Positions 25,779 through 34,359 are shown, numbered from the stretch's first letter. The stretch is 64,000 nt of DNA from CAVUXJ01 sp963814975 (GCA_963814975.1 CAWFFB010000026.1:1-64000); one strand, 5' to 3'. A program made the numbers and translations. Notes: generated by a model not told the origin, from the letters alone.

Positions 25779-26491
25779 GAGAGCTCACGCGGCGGACGCT
25801 TCTCGGCGTGTTCCTCGATTGCAGTCACCCTGCCGTCGGCGAGGCGAATGACGCGGTCGGCCATTTCGGCAATCGCGGCGTTGTGGGTGATGACCACCGT
25901 CGTGGTGCCAAGGTCGTCGTTGACGCGGGCGAGCGCCTCCAGCACGACGATGCCCGTCGAAATGTCGAGCGCTCCGGTCGGCTCATCGCAGAGCAGCACA
26001 GCCGGCCGCTTGGCGATCGCGCGTGCGATCGCCACGCGCTGCTGCTCGCCGCCGGAGAGCTGCGCGGGAAAATGATCGCGCCGCTGATCGAGGTGCACCA
26101 GGCCGAGCGCCTCGTCCGGTGCCATGGGATGTTCGGCGATTTCGGTGACGAGCGCGACATTCTCGCGCGCGGTCAGGCTCGGGATCAGGTTATAGAACTG
26201 AAACACGAAACCCACGTGGCGACGGCGATACGCGGTGAGCGCTGCCTCATCCGCGGTCGTCAAGTCGGTATCCCGGTACAAGACGTGACCGCTCGTCGGC
26301 ACGTCGAGACCGCCGAGGATGTTCAGGAGCGTGGATTTGCCGGAGCCCGACGGTCCCAGCAGGACGACGAAATGTCCTTCATCGAGCACCAGGCTGACCT
26401 GGCGAAGGGCGTGAATCTCGACCTCGCCCATGCGATAGACCTTGGCGAGTTCGCGGACATCGAAGACAGGGGTGTTCACGTCGGGACGCAT
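25772..26491 (-). CDS. ABC exporter ATP-binding protein, MacB/LolD type
   Basis: 239 residues. Walker A is LGPSGSGKSTLLNILGGLD, the Q-loop region is GFVFQFYNLIPSLTARENV, the signature is LSGGEQQRVAIARAI, Walker B is VLLCDEPTGALD, and the H-loop is VITHNAAIA. The LNILGGLDxPTSG and FQFYNLIP text is typical of the MacB/LolD/FtsE group, which powers mechanotransmission exporters rather than import. First gene of a three-gene minus-strand operon with permease and adaptor. Confidence 0.92.
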   Translation of the reverse strand: MRPDVNTPVFDVRELAKVYRMGEVEIHALRQVSLVLDEGHFVVLLGPSGSGKSTLLNILGGLDVPTSGHVLYRDTDLTTADEAALTAYRRRHVGFVFQFYNLIPSLTARENVALVTEIAEHPMAPDEALGLVHLDQRRDHFPAQLSGGEQQRVAIARAIAKRPAVLLCDEPTGALDISTGIVVLEALARVNDDLGTTTVVITHNAAIAEMADRVIRLADGRVTAIEEHAEKRPPRELSW

Positions 26492-26646
26492 CGTAGCAGG
26501 TCGCGCTCCTCGAGGGTGGGGTCAAGACATCAACAGAGCTTCTGATCGACAATCAAACATGGTTGGAGGGAGGGTCACGACCGCGGCGTCGCATGATCCG
26601 CCCGGGGTCTCCCGCGTGGACTGACGCCGGAGCAGGCGGCCGTATC

Positions 26647-26760
26647 ATGAACGAGCAAAGTGCATGGGACGATGACCAGGCGATCCTCGGGATTGTTGGT
26701 TCGATGGGCTGGCGGTCTGAAGGCCGGCCCTCGAAGAAAATGACGGGTGACGAGCGGTGA
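26647..26760 (+). CDS. Very short ORF coupled to rhodanese gene
   Basis: 37 codons from an ATG at 26647 with purine-rich GGAGCAGGCGG upstream. The stop overlaps the GTG start of the rhodanese gene (GTGA). Text such as WDDDQAILGIVGSMGWRSEG is protein-like but matches no family I know. It could be a leader peptide coupling translation or a remnant. Low confidence. Confidence 0.28.
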   Translation: MNEQSAWDDDQAILGIVGSMGWRSEGRPSKKMTGDER

Positions 26761-27122
26761 GCACATCTGACTTCAAGAACGATCAGCCGAGCGCGTTACC
26801 GGCGATCCGCCAGATTTCCGCGCCGGAGCTCAAATCGATGATCGACAGCGGTCGCTTGTTCGAGCTTTTCGATGTCCGAACGGAGGACGAACGTGCGCTG
26901 GCGATGATCGAGGGTTCCCGGCTCCTCGATCGGAACGGCTACGAGTATCTCCTGACTCTCGACCGGGACACCCCCGTCGTGTTCCAGTGTCATCATGGAA
27001 TTCGCAGCCAGTCGGCCGCCGAATACTGCCTTCGCGAGCAGGGCTTCAGGAATCTCTACAACCTGCAGGGCGGAATCGACGCGTGGTCCGTGCTCGTCGA
27101 CCCTTCCGTGCCCCGTTATTGA
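26757..27122 (+). CDS. Rhodanese-like domain protein
   Basis: 121 residues forming one rhodanese domain: ISAPELKSMIDSGRLFELFD, then VRTEDERALAMIEGSRLLD, and the active-site loop VVFQCHHGIRSQSAAEY with catalytic Cys followed by HHGIRS. The final helix-strand, GFRNLYNLQGGIDAWSV, is typical. The CHHGxRS loop resembles single-domain sulfurtransferases linked to glutaredoxin or to iron-sulfur metabolism. No glutaredoxin is adjacent. The start is a GTG at 26757 overlapping the stop of a tiny upstream ORF. Confidence 0.88.
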   Translation: MSTSDFKNDQPSALPAIRQISAPELKSMIDSGRLFELFDVRTEDERALAMIEGSRLLDRNGYEYLLTLDRDTPVVFQCHHGIRSQSAAEYCLREQGFRNLYNLQGGIDAWSVLVDPSVPRY

Positions 27123-27166
27123 GGTTGGCGGGGCATGCCCGCGTTCTCCCGTACGAGCCGCATGCC

Positions 27167-27220
27167 AAATTCTGAAATCTGAAATCCGATCAGATTTCAG
27201 GTTTGAGATTTCAGAATTTT
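27167..27220. repeat. AT-rich inverted repeat between convergent genes, family A
   Basis: Arms AAATTCTGAAATC and GATTTCAGAATTT bracket inner repeats of CTGAAATC and GATTTCAG, forming a long imperfect hairpin that is much richer in A+T than its surroundings. It sits between the rhodanese gene (ends 27122) and a truncated tannase gene (ends 27230). A bidirectional terminator role fits, but related sequences elsewhere suggest a repeat family. Confidence 0.5.
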
Positions 27221-27229
27221 CCTGAAGTC

Positions 27230-27559
27230 TTAAGCAATCGTTCCCGCGTTGGCGCCGTTGCCGACGCCCTGAAACTTCCCGTTCCAGGTCGACAGTGGCA
27301 GCCAGACTTCGAAATTCACGGCGGGCCCGGTGTCGCCCGCCACACGGCAAAATGCGGGCAGGTTGGTGAGCGCTGCGGCGCCAGCCGGAGCAAAAGACGG
27401 GCCGGCGACTTCGACGGCCGTCTTGATCGTCGTGTCCGGCAGGGCGATCGAGGCGAGGCTTGCGCAGGATTGCTGCGGTGCCGCATTCATCGGCGCTGGC
27501 GCGAGGGCAATCGCCACCAGCATCGCCGTCGTCGAGGCCACGATGAGACGTCGTTTCAT
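27230..27559 (-). pseudogene. N-terminal fragment of a tannase/feruloyl-esterase family protein
   Basis: The ATG at 27559 has GGAAGGG upstream and opens a signal peptide (RRLIVASTTAMLVAIALAPA). The mature start CASLASIALPDTTIKTAVEV, then LPAFCRVAGDTGPAVNFEVW and LPLSTWNGKFQGVGNG, is characteristic of the tannase/feruloyl esterase family. These enzymes are usually about 500-600 residues. Here the frame ends after about 109, before the Ser-Asp-His triad, and an AT-rich inverted repeat begins 10 bases beyond. The C-terminal four-fifths are missing. Deletion at or near the repeat is the likely cause. Inactive. Confidence 0.72.
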
Positions 27560-27628
27560 GGCGTCACCCTTCCCGGCGGGCGTTCGGGCGGGAGTCGTCC
27601 GTGATGTGGACACCAGGTTTTCTGGCCT

Positions 27629-28795
27629 CTACGAGATCATCACCTTTCGAGGATGCTGCGAGTTGTCCTCGAGGAACGTCTTCTTGACCTCCAGCTCCTC
27701 TGTGGTTGGCTGAACTTTACCGGTGACGTCGGTCACGCGCGACACGAGCGTATGTTCGCCGGGCGTCGCGCCGTTCCATGTGTAGTTGAACTGCTTCCAC
27801 GAATACTTGTTGGCCGTTGTCGCCGGATCCAGCGTGGCTGGCTGCCACGGACCGTCGTCCACGCGCACTTCGACGCTCTTGATCGGCGTCCCGTCGTTCA
27901 GCACGATGCCAAACACCTTGTGCCGGCTGCCGTCACGGCTGACGCGCGCGATGAACGACTTCAAGTGCAACGTGCTGATCGCGGTTTCTTTCCACTTCAC
28001 TTCGCCGTTGACCGTCTCGCCCTTCAAGGTGCGGTACCAGCGCGCCTGAAACTTCCCGAGGTACCGGTCTTCCTGTACGTGGATTTCGGACAGCCATTTG
28101 ACGTTCGACACACCGTAAAATCCGGGAATGAGCAGTCGCAGCGGGAAACCCTGATGGCGGGTGAGCGGCTCGCCGTTCAGCGCGTAGACCAGAAGCGGTT
28201 CGGGCGACAAGGCCTTGTCGCGCAGCAGGCTCCGGCCGAATTGCTGGTCCACTTTCGTGACCTGCCCGCGGAACTCGACTTCTTCCTCGCCGTGATCGGC
28301 GCCGAAGAACACGACCTCCTGCGCCTCCTTCTTCACGCCCGCACGTTCCAGCACCGCGCGCAGCGGGACGCCCGTCCAGCGCCCGTTGCTCGTGAGCCCC
28401 TGTAGCGGACGACGATTGCCCGAGCACTCGAAGCCAAACACCAGTTCCGTGCTCTTCATCTTGCGCAACTCGTCGAGTGAGAGCTCGGTCGGCCGATCGA
28501 CCAGGCCCGCGATCCGAAGGCGGAAGGCCGCCGGGTCAATCACCGGGTGGCCGTAGTGCTGCGTCGTGAAGAACTGATCTTTGGGCGTGAAAACGCCGTC
28601 GATCTTCTGGACGTCGATGATCCGCCTGTCGGGCGCCGGCGTCAGGTTGATGGTGGGCGGCAAATCGGTGAAGGGCACGAGGGTTTCGCCCTCCGGGAGG
28701 GCCGGCACCGCCCAGGCTGGCATTCCCAGCACGCCCAATCCCGCTACCGCCAGGCTGCCCTTGAGCAGGTCACGCCGCGTGGTTCGTTTCGACAT
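27629..28795 (-). CDS. Tat-exported sulfite-oxidase-type molybdoenzyme
   Basis: 388 residues. A Tat signal (RTTRRDLLKGSLAVAGLGVL) is followed by the molybdopterin domain with the Mo-ligand Cys in LVFGFECSGNRR (about residue 123) and QGLTSNGRWTGVPLRAVLE. A C-terminal dimerisation domain of immunoglobulin type follows from about 280 (IKSVEVRVDDGPWQPA). Unlike YedY-type subunits it has the dimerisation domain, as in SorA and SoxC. It oxidises sulfite or a related small substrate in the periplasm. No cytochrome or haem subunit is adjacent, so the electron acceptor is unknown. Confidence 0.88.
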   Translation of the reverse strand: MSKRTTRRDLLKGSLAVAGLGVLGMPAWAVPALPEGETLVPFTDLPPTINLTPAPDRRIIDVQKIDGVFTPKDQFFTTQHYGHPVIDPAAFRLRIAGLVDRPTELSLDELRKMKSTELVFGFECSGNRRPLQGLTSNGRWTGVPLRAVLERAGVKKEAQEVVFFGADHGEEEVEFRGQVTKVDQQFGRSLLRDKALSPEPLLVYALNGEPLTRHQGFPLRLLIPGFYGVSNVKWLSEIHVQEDRYLGKFQARWYRTLKGETVNGEVKWKETAISTLHLKSFIARVSRDGSRHKVFGIVLNDGTPIKSVEVRVDDGPWQPATLDPATTANKYSWKQFNYTWNGATPGEHTLVSRVTDVTGKVQPTTEELEVKKTFLEDNSQHPRKVMIS

Positions 28796-29028
28796 ACTCA
28801 GCCCTTTCCGCTTGTTCTACCGCCATCAGAATGCAGCCGCCCTCGTCAAGTCACGACGTGTGCCCGGGACCTGGACGGGTGAGCGTCAAGTGTAGCGCAA
28901 CCGGGCCTCAGATCGGCTGCTGCCTGACGTTTTGCGTTTCCCCGTGTTGAGTTGGCCAGCTCCACTTCGGCTACGTTCAGCGCGCTCGTCGGGGGCCAGG
29001 GTGTGCACCGAGGTCGGCTTCGCCCAGC

Positions 29029-30087
29029 CTAGAGAGCGCTCCGGAGCAGCGCCCGCACGTCGTCAGCCGTCACGGAGCGGGGGCTTGGAAATGAGGACGA
29101 CGCCACGAGGTCAGCCGCTCGGTCGACGTCCTCCGGGCGAAGGCCCAATCTTCCCAGTGACATCGTGAGCCCCAGTGCATGATTGAGCGCGTCCAGGCCG
29201 ACTGCGGCATCGGCGACGCCAAGCGCCGCGGCGATGCGAGAGGTAGCGAGCGGCGCGGCAGGGGTGTTGAACGCCACCACCTTCGGCAGGACCGCCGCGT
29301 GCGTCGGCGCGTGCGGCAGCCCGAACGTGCCTCCAAGCACGTGACAGATCTTATGGTGAAGGCCCATCGCGGCGAGCTCGAGCGCAACGCCCGCCGAATG
29401 GGCGCCTCGCAAGGCGAGTGTTCGGGCCTCGAGATCCTCCGGGCGGGCGACGACATCGGGCAGCGCGCGCGCCAGAGACCTCAACGCGTCTTCGGCCGCG
29501 GCCGTGGCGACCGGGCTGGCCTGCGGGGCGTACGTCGCTTCAACCGCGTGCGCGATCGCATTCATCCCGCTGGCCGCGCTCACGCTTGCGGGCAGCGACA
29601 GCGTCAGGCTCGGGTCGTAGACCACGACGCGCGGCGCCACCCCGGGATCACGCCCGACGCGTTTCACGTTGCCGTCGGTGACGCCCCAGATACTCGTCAT
29701 CTCGGAGCCCGCATAGGTCGTCGGCACCGCCACGATGGGCAGTTGCCGCTCGAGCGCGACAGCCTTTGCCAGCCCGATCGCCGATCCACCGCCGATGGCC
29801 AAGAGGGCGTCGGGCGCGCTGCGGTCGACCTCCGCGAGGGCGGCCCGTACCCGCTCGATCGGCACGTGCAGCGCAGCCAGGTCGCAGACGCCTGCGACGC
29901 GAGCGCCCAGGTAAGTGCGCACTGATGTCAGCGCCGGCGCACGGCCAGGTGTCGTGAGAATCACCGACCTGACGGCTCGAAGCACGTCGAGTTCAGCTGC
30001 CAGTCCCGCCGCCGCTCCGGCGCCGAAGACGATCCGCGTTCTCGACCACTCCGCTGTGAAGCGCGCGTGCGGCACTACGTCCGGCAT
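29029..30087 (-). CDS. Maleylacetate reductase
   Basis: 352 residues of the iron-containing alcohol dehydrogenase superfamily. The NAD(P) site is LLAIGGGSAIGLAKAVALE followed by VAVPTTYAGSEMTSIWG. Metal-type positions are seen in ASGMNAIAHAVEATYAP and GLHHKICHVLGGTFGLPHAP. The TTYAGSE and HHKxCH text is diagnostic for maleylacetate reductases, which convert maleylacetate to 3-oxoadipate with NADH. It is the last gene of a minus-strand operon, three bases after a dienelactone-hydrolase-like gene and downstream of a ring-cleaving dioxygenase. It therefore finishes a hydroquinone or chlorohydroquinone pathway. Confidence 0.9.
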   Translation of the reverse strand: MPDVVPHARFTAEWSRTRIVFGAGAAAGLAAELDVLRAVRSVILTTPGRAPALTSVRTYLGARVAGVCDLAALHVPIERVRAALAEVDRSAPDALLAIGGGSAIGLAKAVALERQLPIVAVPTTYAGSEMTSIWGVTDGNVKRVGRDPGVAPRVVVYDPSLTLSLPASVSAASGMNAIAHAVEATYAPQASPVATAAAEDALRSLARALPDVVARPEDLEARTLALRGAHSAGVALELAAMGLHHKICHVLGGTFGLPHAPTHAAVLPKVVAFNTPAAPLATSRIAAALGVADAAVGLDALNHALGLTMSLGRLGLRPEDVDRAADLVASSSFPSPRSVTADDVRALLRSAL

Positions 30088-30090
30088 CGA

Positions 30091-30726
30091 TCAGCCTGAC
30101 ACGGCAGCGAGCAGTTCCTGCGCGAACGCGATCTCGTCGTCGTTGATGACATGCCCCATGCCCGGGTAGATGCGCTTGGTCACGTCGGCGCCCATGCGGC
30201 GAAAGAGCTCCGCACTTTCGCTCACCCGCAACTCGGGCACGTGACTGTCGTGATCGCTGCACCCGAGAAACACCGGCGTGCCGTCGAACCGGCCGGCGTC
30301 ATCCCACAGGGTCCCGGGGGGGCCGATCACGCCACCGCTGAACACCAGCACTCCGCCGAATCGCGAAGCCTGCCGGACCACGAATTCCGCCGTGAGGCAC
30401 GCGCCTTGTGAGAATCCGAGCAGGACGACGCGCGATTGCGGAATGCCGGCCGCCTGGATACGTGCGAGGACCGACCCGAGCACGCCCAGCCCTGACGACA
30501 ATCCGGGTTCGTTGCTGGCAATCTCAGCCATGAAGCTGTGCGGGTACCACGTACGATTGGCGGCGGCTGGTGCCAGATACGTGAGGTTCGGACACGCCAG
30601 TCGGGGGACCAGATCGAGGATGTTCGCCGGCCCGGCGTTGCGGCCGTGCACCATGATGACGGCGGCTGGCGCCTGTCCCAGCGGCGCTCCGGCTTCGACG
30701 ACCGGATGCCCGGCATGCGGCTCCAC
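30091..30726 (-). CDS. Phospholipase/carboxylesterase family hydrolase (MhqD-like)
   Basis: 211 residues, alpha/beta hydrolase. Oxyanion region AAVIMVHGRNAGPANILDLV, nucleophile elbow VVLLGFSQGACLTAEFV, acid in FLGCSDHDSHVPELRV, and catalytic His in YPGMGHVINDDE. It is the same type as MhqD of the Bacillus quinone-response operon, where it sits beside the ring-cleaving dioxygenase MhqO. Here it starts one base after the homologous dioxygenase gene and is followed by maleylacetate reductase. Hydrolysis of a ring-cleavage product or ester is the likely job, which is inference from context. Confidence 0.85.
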   Translation of the reverse strand: MEPHAGHPVVEAGAPLGQAPAAVIMVHGRNAGPANILDLVPRLACPNLTYLAPAAANRTWYPHSFMAEIASNEPGLSSGLGVLGSVLARIQAAGIPQSRVVLLGFSQGACLTAEFVVRQASRFGGVLVFSGGVIGPPGTLWDDAGRFDGTPVFLGCSDHDSHVPELRVSESAELFRRMGADVTKRIYPGMGHVINDDEIAFAQELLAAVSG

Positions 30727-30727
30727 G

Positions 30728-31672
30728 TCAGCGATATTCCACGGCCGGCAGCTTTGCCTCGATCGTCGGCCGGTACTGTTCTTCCCACGGCGGCAGCATC
30801 AATGCTCGCCCGAGGGACGACACGTCCTCGTCGGCGGTGAATCCCGGTTGGATCGTGGCCACCTCGAACAGCACGCCACCCGGCTCCCGGAAGTAGATCG
30901 ACTGGAAGTAGCAGCGGTCTCGAATATCGGTGACGTTCAGTCCCATGCGCAGCAACTCTTCGCGCAATCGTCGTTGTTCGTCATCGGTCGAAACGGCCAT
31001 GGCGACATGATGCACGGTGCCGAGGCCGTTGAGTCCCGCTTCGGCATCGGGATCGACGACGATGTCCATGATGTGGCCGGGGCCGTCGCCGCCCACGGCA
31101 ACGCGCGTCCGGTTCGCGGCTTCGTCAACGACACGGAAGCCGAGCAGACCCGTCATCAGCTCGAGCGTGGGGCGCAAAGACCGGACGACCATCGTCACAC
31201 TGTGCAGCCCTCGAATCGCCTCGCCCGCGCCGACGCCGTTGCCCGTCCACGGGATCCGCGAATCTCGATCGCTGGCAACCAGCTCCAACGACAGCCCGGA
31301 CGGATCGGCGATGCGGATGGCTTCTTCGCCGAGGCGCGTCTCGACGTCCTTGGCTTCTGCGCCGCGGTCCATCAGCCTGCGGCGCCAGAAGCCGAGCGAC
31401 GCGACCGGCACCGAAAACGACGTTGTGACCACCTGGCCGGCGCCTTTGACGCCGGTGCGCACGCCGCGGCCCTTATAGGGAAACGTCGTCCAGATCGTAC
31501 CGGGGACGCCGCGTTCGGTGCCGTAGTAGAAGTGGTAGACGTGGTGGTTGTCGAAGTTGACGGTCTTCTTGACCAGCCGCATGCCAAGGAGATCCAGACA
31601 GAAGTCCAGATCACCCTGGGCGTCGTCAACCGTCGCCGTCACATGATGCAGACCGAGGATCGGGTGAATCAT
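30728..31672 (-). CDS. Ring-cleaving dioxygenase, VOC family (MhqO/LinE type)
   Basis: 314 residues made of two vicinal-oxygen-chelate modules. His/His/Glu metal ligands are in ILGLHHVTATV, GLHSVTMVV or TVHHVAMAVS, and REPGGVLFEVAT. The text VNFDNHHVYHFYYGTERGVP, then GTIWTTFPY, is typical of MhqO and of LinE-type (chloro)hydroquinone 1,2-dioxygenases. It opens hydroquinones to acids or acyl chlorides that feed maleylacetate. Its ATG directly abuts the stop of the PQQ dehydrogenase gene (TAG then ATG), so it belongs to the same transcript. Confidence 0.9.
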   Translation of the reverse strand: MIHPILGLHHVTATVDDAQGDLDFCLDLLGMRLVKKTVNFDNHHVYHFYYGTERGVPGTIWTTFPYKGRGVRTGVKGAGQVVTTSFSVPVASLGFWRRRLMDRGAEAKDVETRLGEEAIRIADPSGLSLELVASDRDSRIPWTGNGVGAGEAIRGLHSVTMVVRSLRPTLELMTGLLGFRVVDEAANRTRVAVGGDGPGHIMDIVVDPDAEAGLNGLGTVHHVAMAVSTDDEQRRLREELLRMGLNVTDIRDRCYFQSIYFREPGGVLFEVATIQPGFTADEDVSSLGRALMLPPWEEQYRPTIEAKLPAVEYR

Positions 31673-33442
31673 CTACTTGACGGCGAAGACCCAGATCGCG
31701 CCGCCTTCGGGCACGTCCGGATACTCGCCCGGCAGCAGCCCGTTCAGGCGCGTCTGCATCGCACGCGAATCGATCCCCCAGCCCGACTGCACGGCGACAT
31801 ATTGCCGGCCGTCGATCATGAACGATGAAGGTTGGCCCGTGATGCCTGAATTGGTCGGAAACTCCCAGAGCAACCTGCCGCTCTCGGCATGGAACGCATG
31901 GAACTTGCGATCGTTGGTGCCGCCCGTGAAGACGAGCCCCCCGGCGGTCGCCAGCATCGGACCCCAATTCTGCGACTTGGCGTACTTGTGCGTCCAGACC
32001 CGCTTCCCCGTGTCGACGTGCCACGCCTGGACTTCGCCGATGTGGTCAGCCCCGGGAGCGATCGAGAGCGTCGTCGTAGCGCCGGTGAACGGAGAGCCGG
32101 CCATGTACTCGATCTCACGGCCAACGATGCCGGCGCACAGGTTCTCGTTGGCGGGAATGTAGATCATCCGTGTCTTGGGGCTGAAGGCGATCGGCGGCCA
32201 GTTCTTGCCCCCCCAGTGCGAAGGACAGAAATCCGCGGGCTTACCGGTTCCTGGCTTGCGAGCTGGATCGACGTCCGGCCGTCCCGTTTTCGGATCGAGG
32301 CTTCTGAACACGTTCTGCGCGACGTACGGGGTGCCTTCGATGTAGTTGATCGCTCCGTCGGTGCGCTCGAGGAACCAGAGGTAGCCATCGCGGGCGACGT
32401 TGATGAGGCCCTTGACCGTTCGACCGTTCCGCCGGAAGTCCACCAGGATCGGCGGCGACACTTCGTCCCAGTCCCACGATTCATTCGGCTGATACTGGTG
32501 ATGGCCCTTGATTCGGCCCGTGGCCGCGTCGATGGCGACGGTTGACGTCGTGTACAGATTGTCTCCGGGCCGCTGATCCCCCATCCACGGGCCACCATTT
32601 CCGGTGCCCCAGAAGGTGAGGTTGGTGTCGGGATCGTAGTTGCCCGTGACCCAGATTGAGGCGCCTCCGGTCTTCCATTGATCGCCCTTCGGCCAGGTTT
32701 CGCTGCCCGGCTCCCCTGGTGCCGGAACGGTGTACGTTTTCCAGACCTGGGCGCCCGTTTCAGGATCGTACGCGACGACGAAACCGCGGACGCCGAGCTC
32801 GCCGCCCGACGCGCCTACGATCACCTTGCCGTCGGCGACGAGCGGCGCCAGTGTCATGTAGTAGCCCTTGCTGTTGTCTTCGACCTTCGTGGTCCACACC
32901 TCGGAGCCCGTGCGCGCATCGAGGGCGACGAGCACGCACTCATTCGCGGCCAGAAATACCTTGTCTCCGTATACCGCGACGCCCCTTGTCGTCGGGTGCA
33001 GCACGATCACATCCTCGGGCGGCGGTCTCCGGTATCTCCACAGGAATCCGCCGGTCTTCGCGTCGAGCGCAATCACCTGGTTGCCCGGCGTCGCAACGAA
33101 CATGACGCCGTTGTTGACGATGGGGGGCGCCTCGTGCCCGTTGGTCACCCCGGTGGAGAACACCCACGCCGGCTGCAGCCGCGCGACGTTCCCGGTGGTG
33201 ATTTGAGAAAGGGGACTGTAGCCCCATCCGTCATACGTGCGCCGTATCATCAGCCAGTCGTTGTCCTCGGGCCGTTTCAGACGTTCGGCCGTCACGGTCT
33301 TGTACTGGCGGAGAATGTCCGGAACGGGCGCCGCGAGCGGCGGCTTTTGCGGTGGTTGCTGGCCGGGTTCGGCCGCGGCCGAGAGGAACAGGGCGGCGGC
33401 GACGAGGGAGACCACACGGTAACGGTCTGGCTTCACGCACAT
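31673..33442 (-). CDS. PQQ-dependent alcohol-type dehydrogenase (quinoprotein)
   Basis: 589 residues with signal peptide (YRVVSLVAAALFLSAAAEPG). Eight-bladed propeller features include DWLMIRRTYDGWGYSPLSQI, VIALDAKTGGFLWRYRRP, VGASGGELGVRGFVVAYDPE, WGTGNGGPWMGDQRPGDNLY, GRIKGHHQYQPNESWDWDEV and CPSHWGGKNWPPIAFSPKT. No C-terminal cytochrome domain is present, so electrons leave by another carrier. ATG 33442 has AGGAG upstream. Although the frame is open far upstream into the Rieske gene, that is an out-of-frame stretch caused by an extra base and is not a fusion. Substrate may be an aromatic or aliphatic alcohol or aldehyde. It is second in a five-gene operon. Confidence 0.9.
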   Translation of the reverse strand: MCVKPDRYRVVSLVAAALFLSAAAEPGQQPPQKPPLAAPVPDILRQYKTVTAERLKRPEDNDWLMIRRTYDGWGYSPLSQITTGNVARLQPAWVFSTGVTNGHEAPPIVNNGVMFVATPGNQVIALDAKTGGFLWRYRRPPPEDVIVLHPTTRGVAVYGDKVFLAANECVLVALDARTGSEVWTTKVEDNSKGYYMTLAPLVADGKVIVGASGGELGVRGFVVAYDPETGAQVWKTYTVPAPGEPGSETWPKGDQWKTGGASIWVTGNYDPDTNLTFWGTGNGGPWMGDQRPGDNLYTTSTVAIDAATGRIKGHHQYQPNESWDWDEVSPPILVDFRRNGRTVKGLINVARDGYLWFLERTDGAINYIEGTPYVAQNVFRSLDPKTGRPDVDPARKPGTGKPADFCPSHWGGKNWPPIAFSPKTRMIYIPANENLCAGIVGREIEYMAGSPFTGATTTLSIAPGADHIGEVQAWHVDTGKRVWTHKYAKSQNWGPMLATAGGLVFTGGTNDRKFHAFHAESGRLLWEFPTNSGITGQPSSFMIDGRQYVAVQSGWGIDSRAMQTRLNGLLPGEYPDVPEGGAIWVFAVK

Positions 33443-33498
33443 CAAGGCAGCTCCTGGTAACACTGCGCCCGGTCGAGTCGCGCCGCAGATGCGGCCGT

Positions 33499-34108
33499 TC
33501 ATGCCAACTCGAATCCGACGCGGGTGGTGAACGGCCGCGAGACGACGAGCCTCCCCTCCGCCAACGCGAGCGGCAATGCGGGCAGCGGACGTGGCGCCGG
33601 ACCGTCGATCACACGGGCGCCGTCTCTTGGGGTCGAACTTGGTGGCATGGCAGGGGCAGGACAGTGTCTGGTCTTCGCCCAGCCAGTCGGTGACCTCGCA
33701 GCCGTTATGGGTGCAGATGGCCGTGTAGCCGACGACGCCGCCGGCGGCCCGCGCACGGGTGTCTGCGGCGAGCGTGTCGGGCTCGAACCTGAGGAGCAGC
33801 ACGCGGTTGAGCCGCGATCCGCTCCGCACGACCCCGCTTCGAGGATCCATGGCCCACGCCATCGTCTGCATCGCGGCAACCGGGAAGGCGTCGGGCGTCA
33901 ACGGCGTGAGGCTGGCGTCGCCGATTTTGATCAGCCAGTCGCCGGCCTGCGGTCTGAGCACCGCCTGATCGTCCTGCCCGACGGCCATCGGTCGGGGCAC
34001 ACAGATCCCGACGCCCAACGCGATCGCGGTCTTGAGCGCGGATCGTCGTCCGACCGCCGGTTGGTCACCAACATCGGCCTCGCCGTCGGTATCTCGCACG
34101 CGCCACAT
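33499..34108 (-). CDS. Tat-exported Rieske 2Fe-2S protein (one frame break)
   Basis: About 202 residues after frame restoration. A Tat-type N-terminus (VGRRSALKTAIALGVGICVP) leads to a Rieske fold with cluster ligands in AICTHNGCEVTDW and LSCPCHATKFDP. The end (LALAEGRLVVSRPFTTRVGF) is in another frame because of one extra base near 33630; removing it gives 203 codons and a stop at 33499. Cys-x-His and Cys-x-x-His are all present. First gene of the operon whose next gene, 56 bases on, is a PQQ dehydrogenase lacking a cytochrome domain, so this protein may accept its electrons. That role is inference. Confidence 0.83.
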
Positions 34109-34359
34109 GATGCGCGATACTACCGCCACGTGGGCGAAAGCGTCACGGACTTTTGTTTCGGGCCACCCGCAACCGCCTCGCGGACGCAACACAAGTCGTT
34201 TCCAGGGGCACCGCAAGAAAGGGGCTTCATGCGTCACGATACCAGCCGTGGAAGAAGTCTGGAGTTAGAATTCAACCCCGTCGTGGATCTGTCCGGTTCC
34301 TGCCGTCGCTGCGTTGCCCACCCGCGAAGGGAGCGGGAAGTATCGCCTTGGAGGCGACC
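34109..34359. promoter_or_regulatory. Divergent control region between two aromatic-catabolism operons
   Basis: About 250 bases separate the Rieske gene (minus) from a DUF6282 gene (plus, with GGAGG before its ATG). The region must contain both promoters. I see no clear -35/-10 pair, palindrome or regulator gene, so control is unresolved. Positional inference only. Confidence 0.3.

Noticed and set aside
31673..34237. An 854-codon frame that appears to fuse a Rieske domain to the PQQ dehydrogenase
   Set aside because: The stretch between the cluster motif and the PQQ signal peptide is nonsense in this frame. One extra base near 33630 explains it, and the true Rieske C-terminus ends at 33499. 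The PQQ gene has its own start, ribosome binding site and signal peptide.
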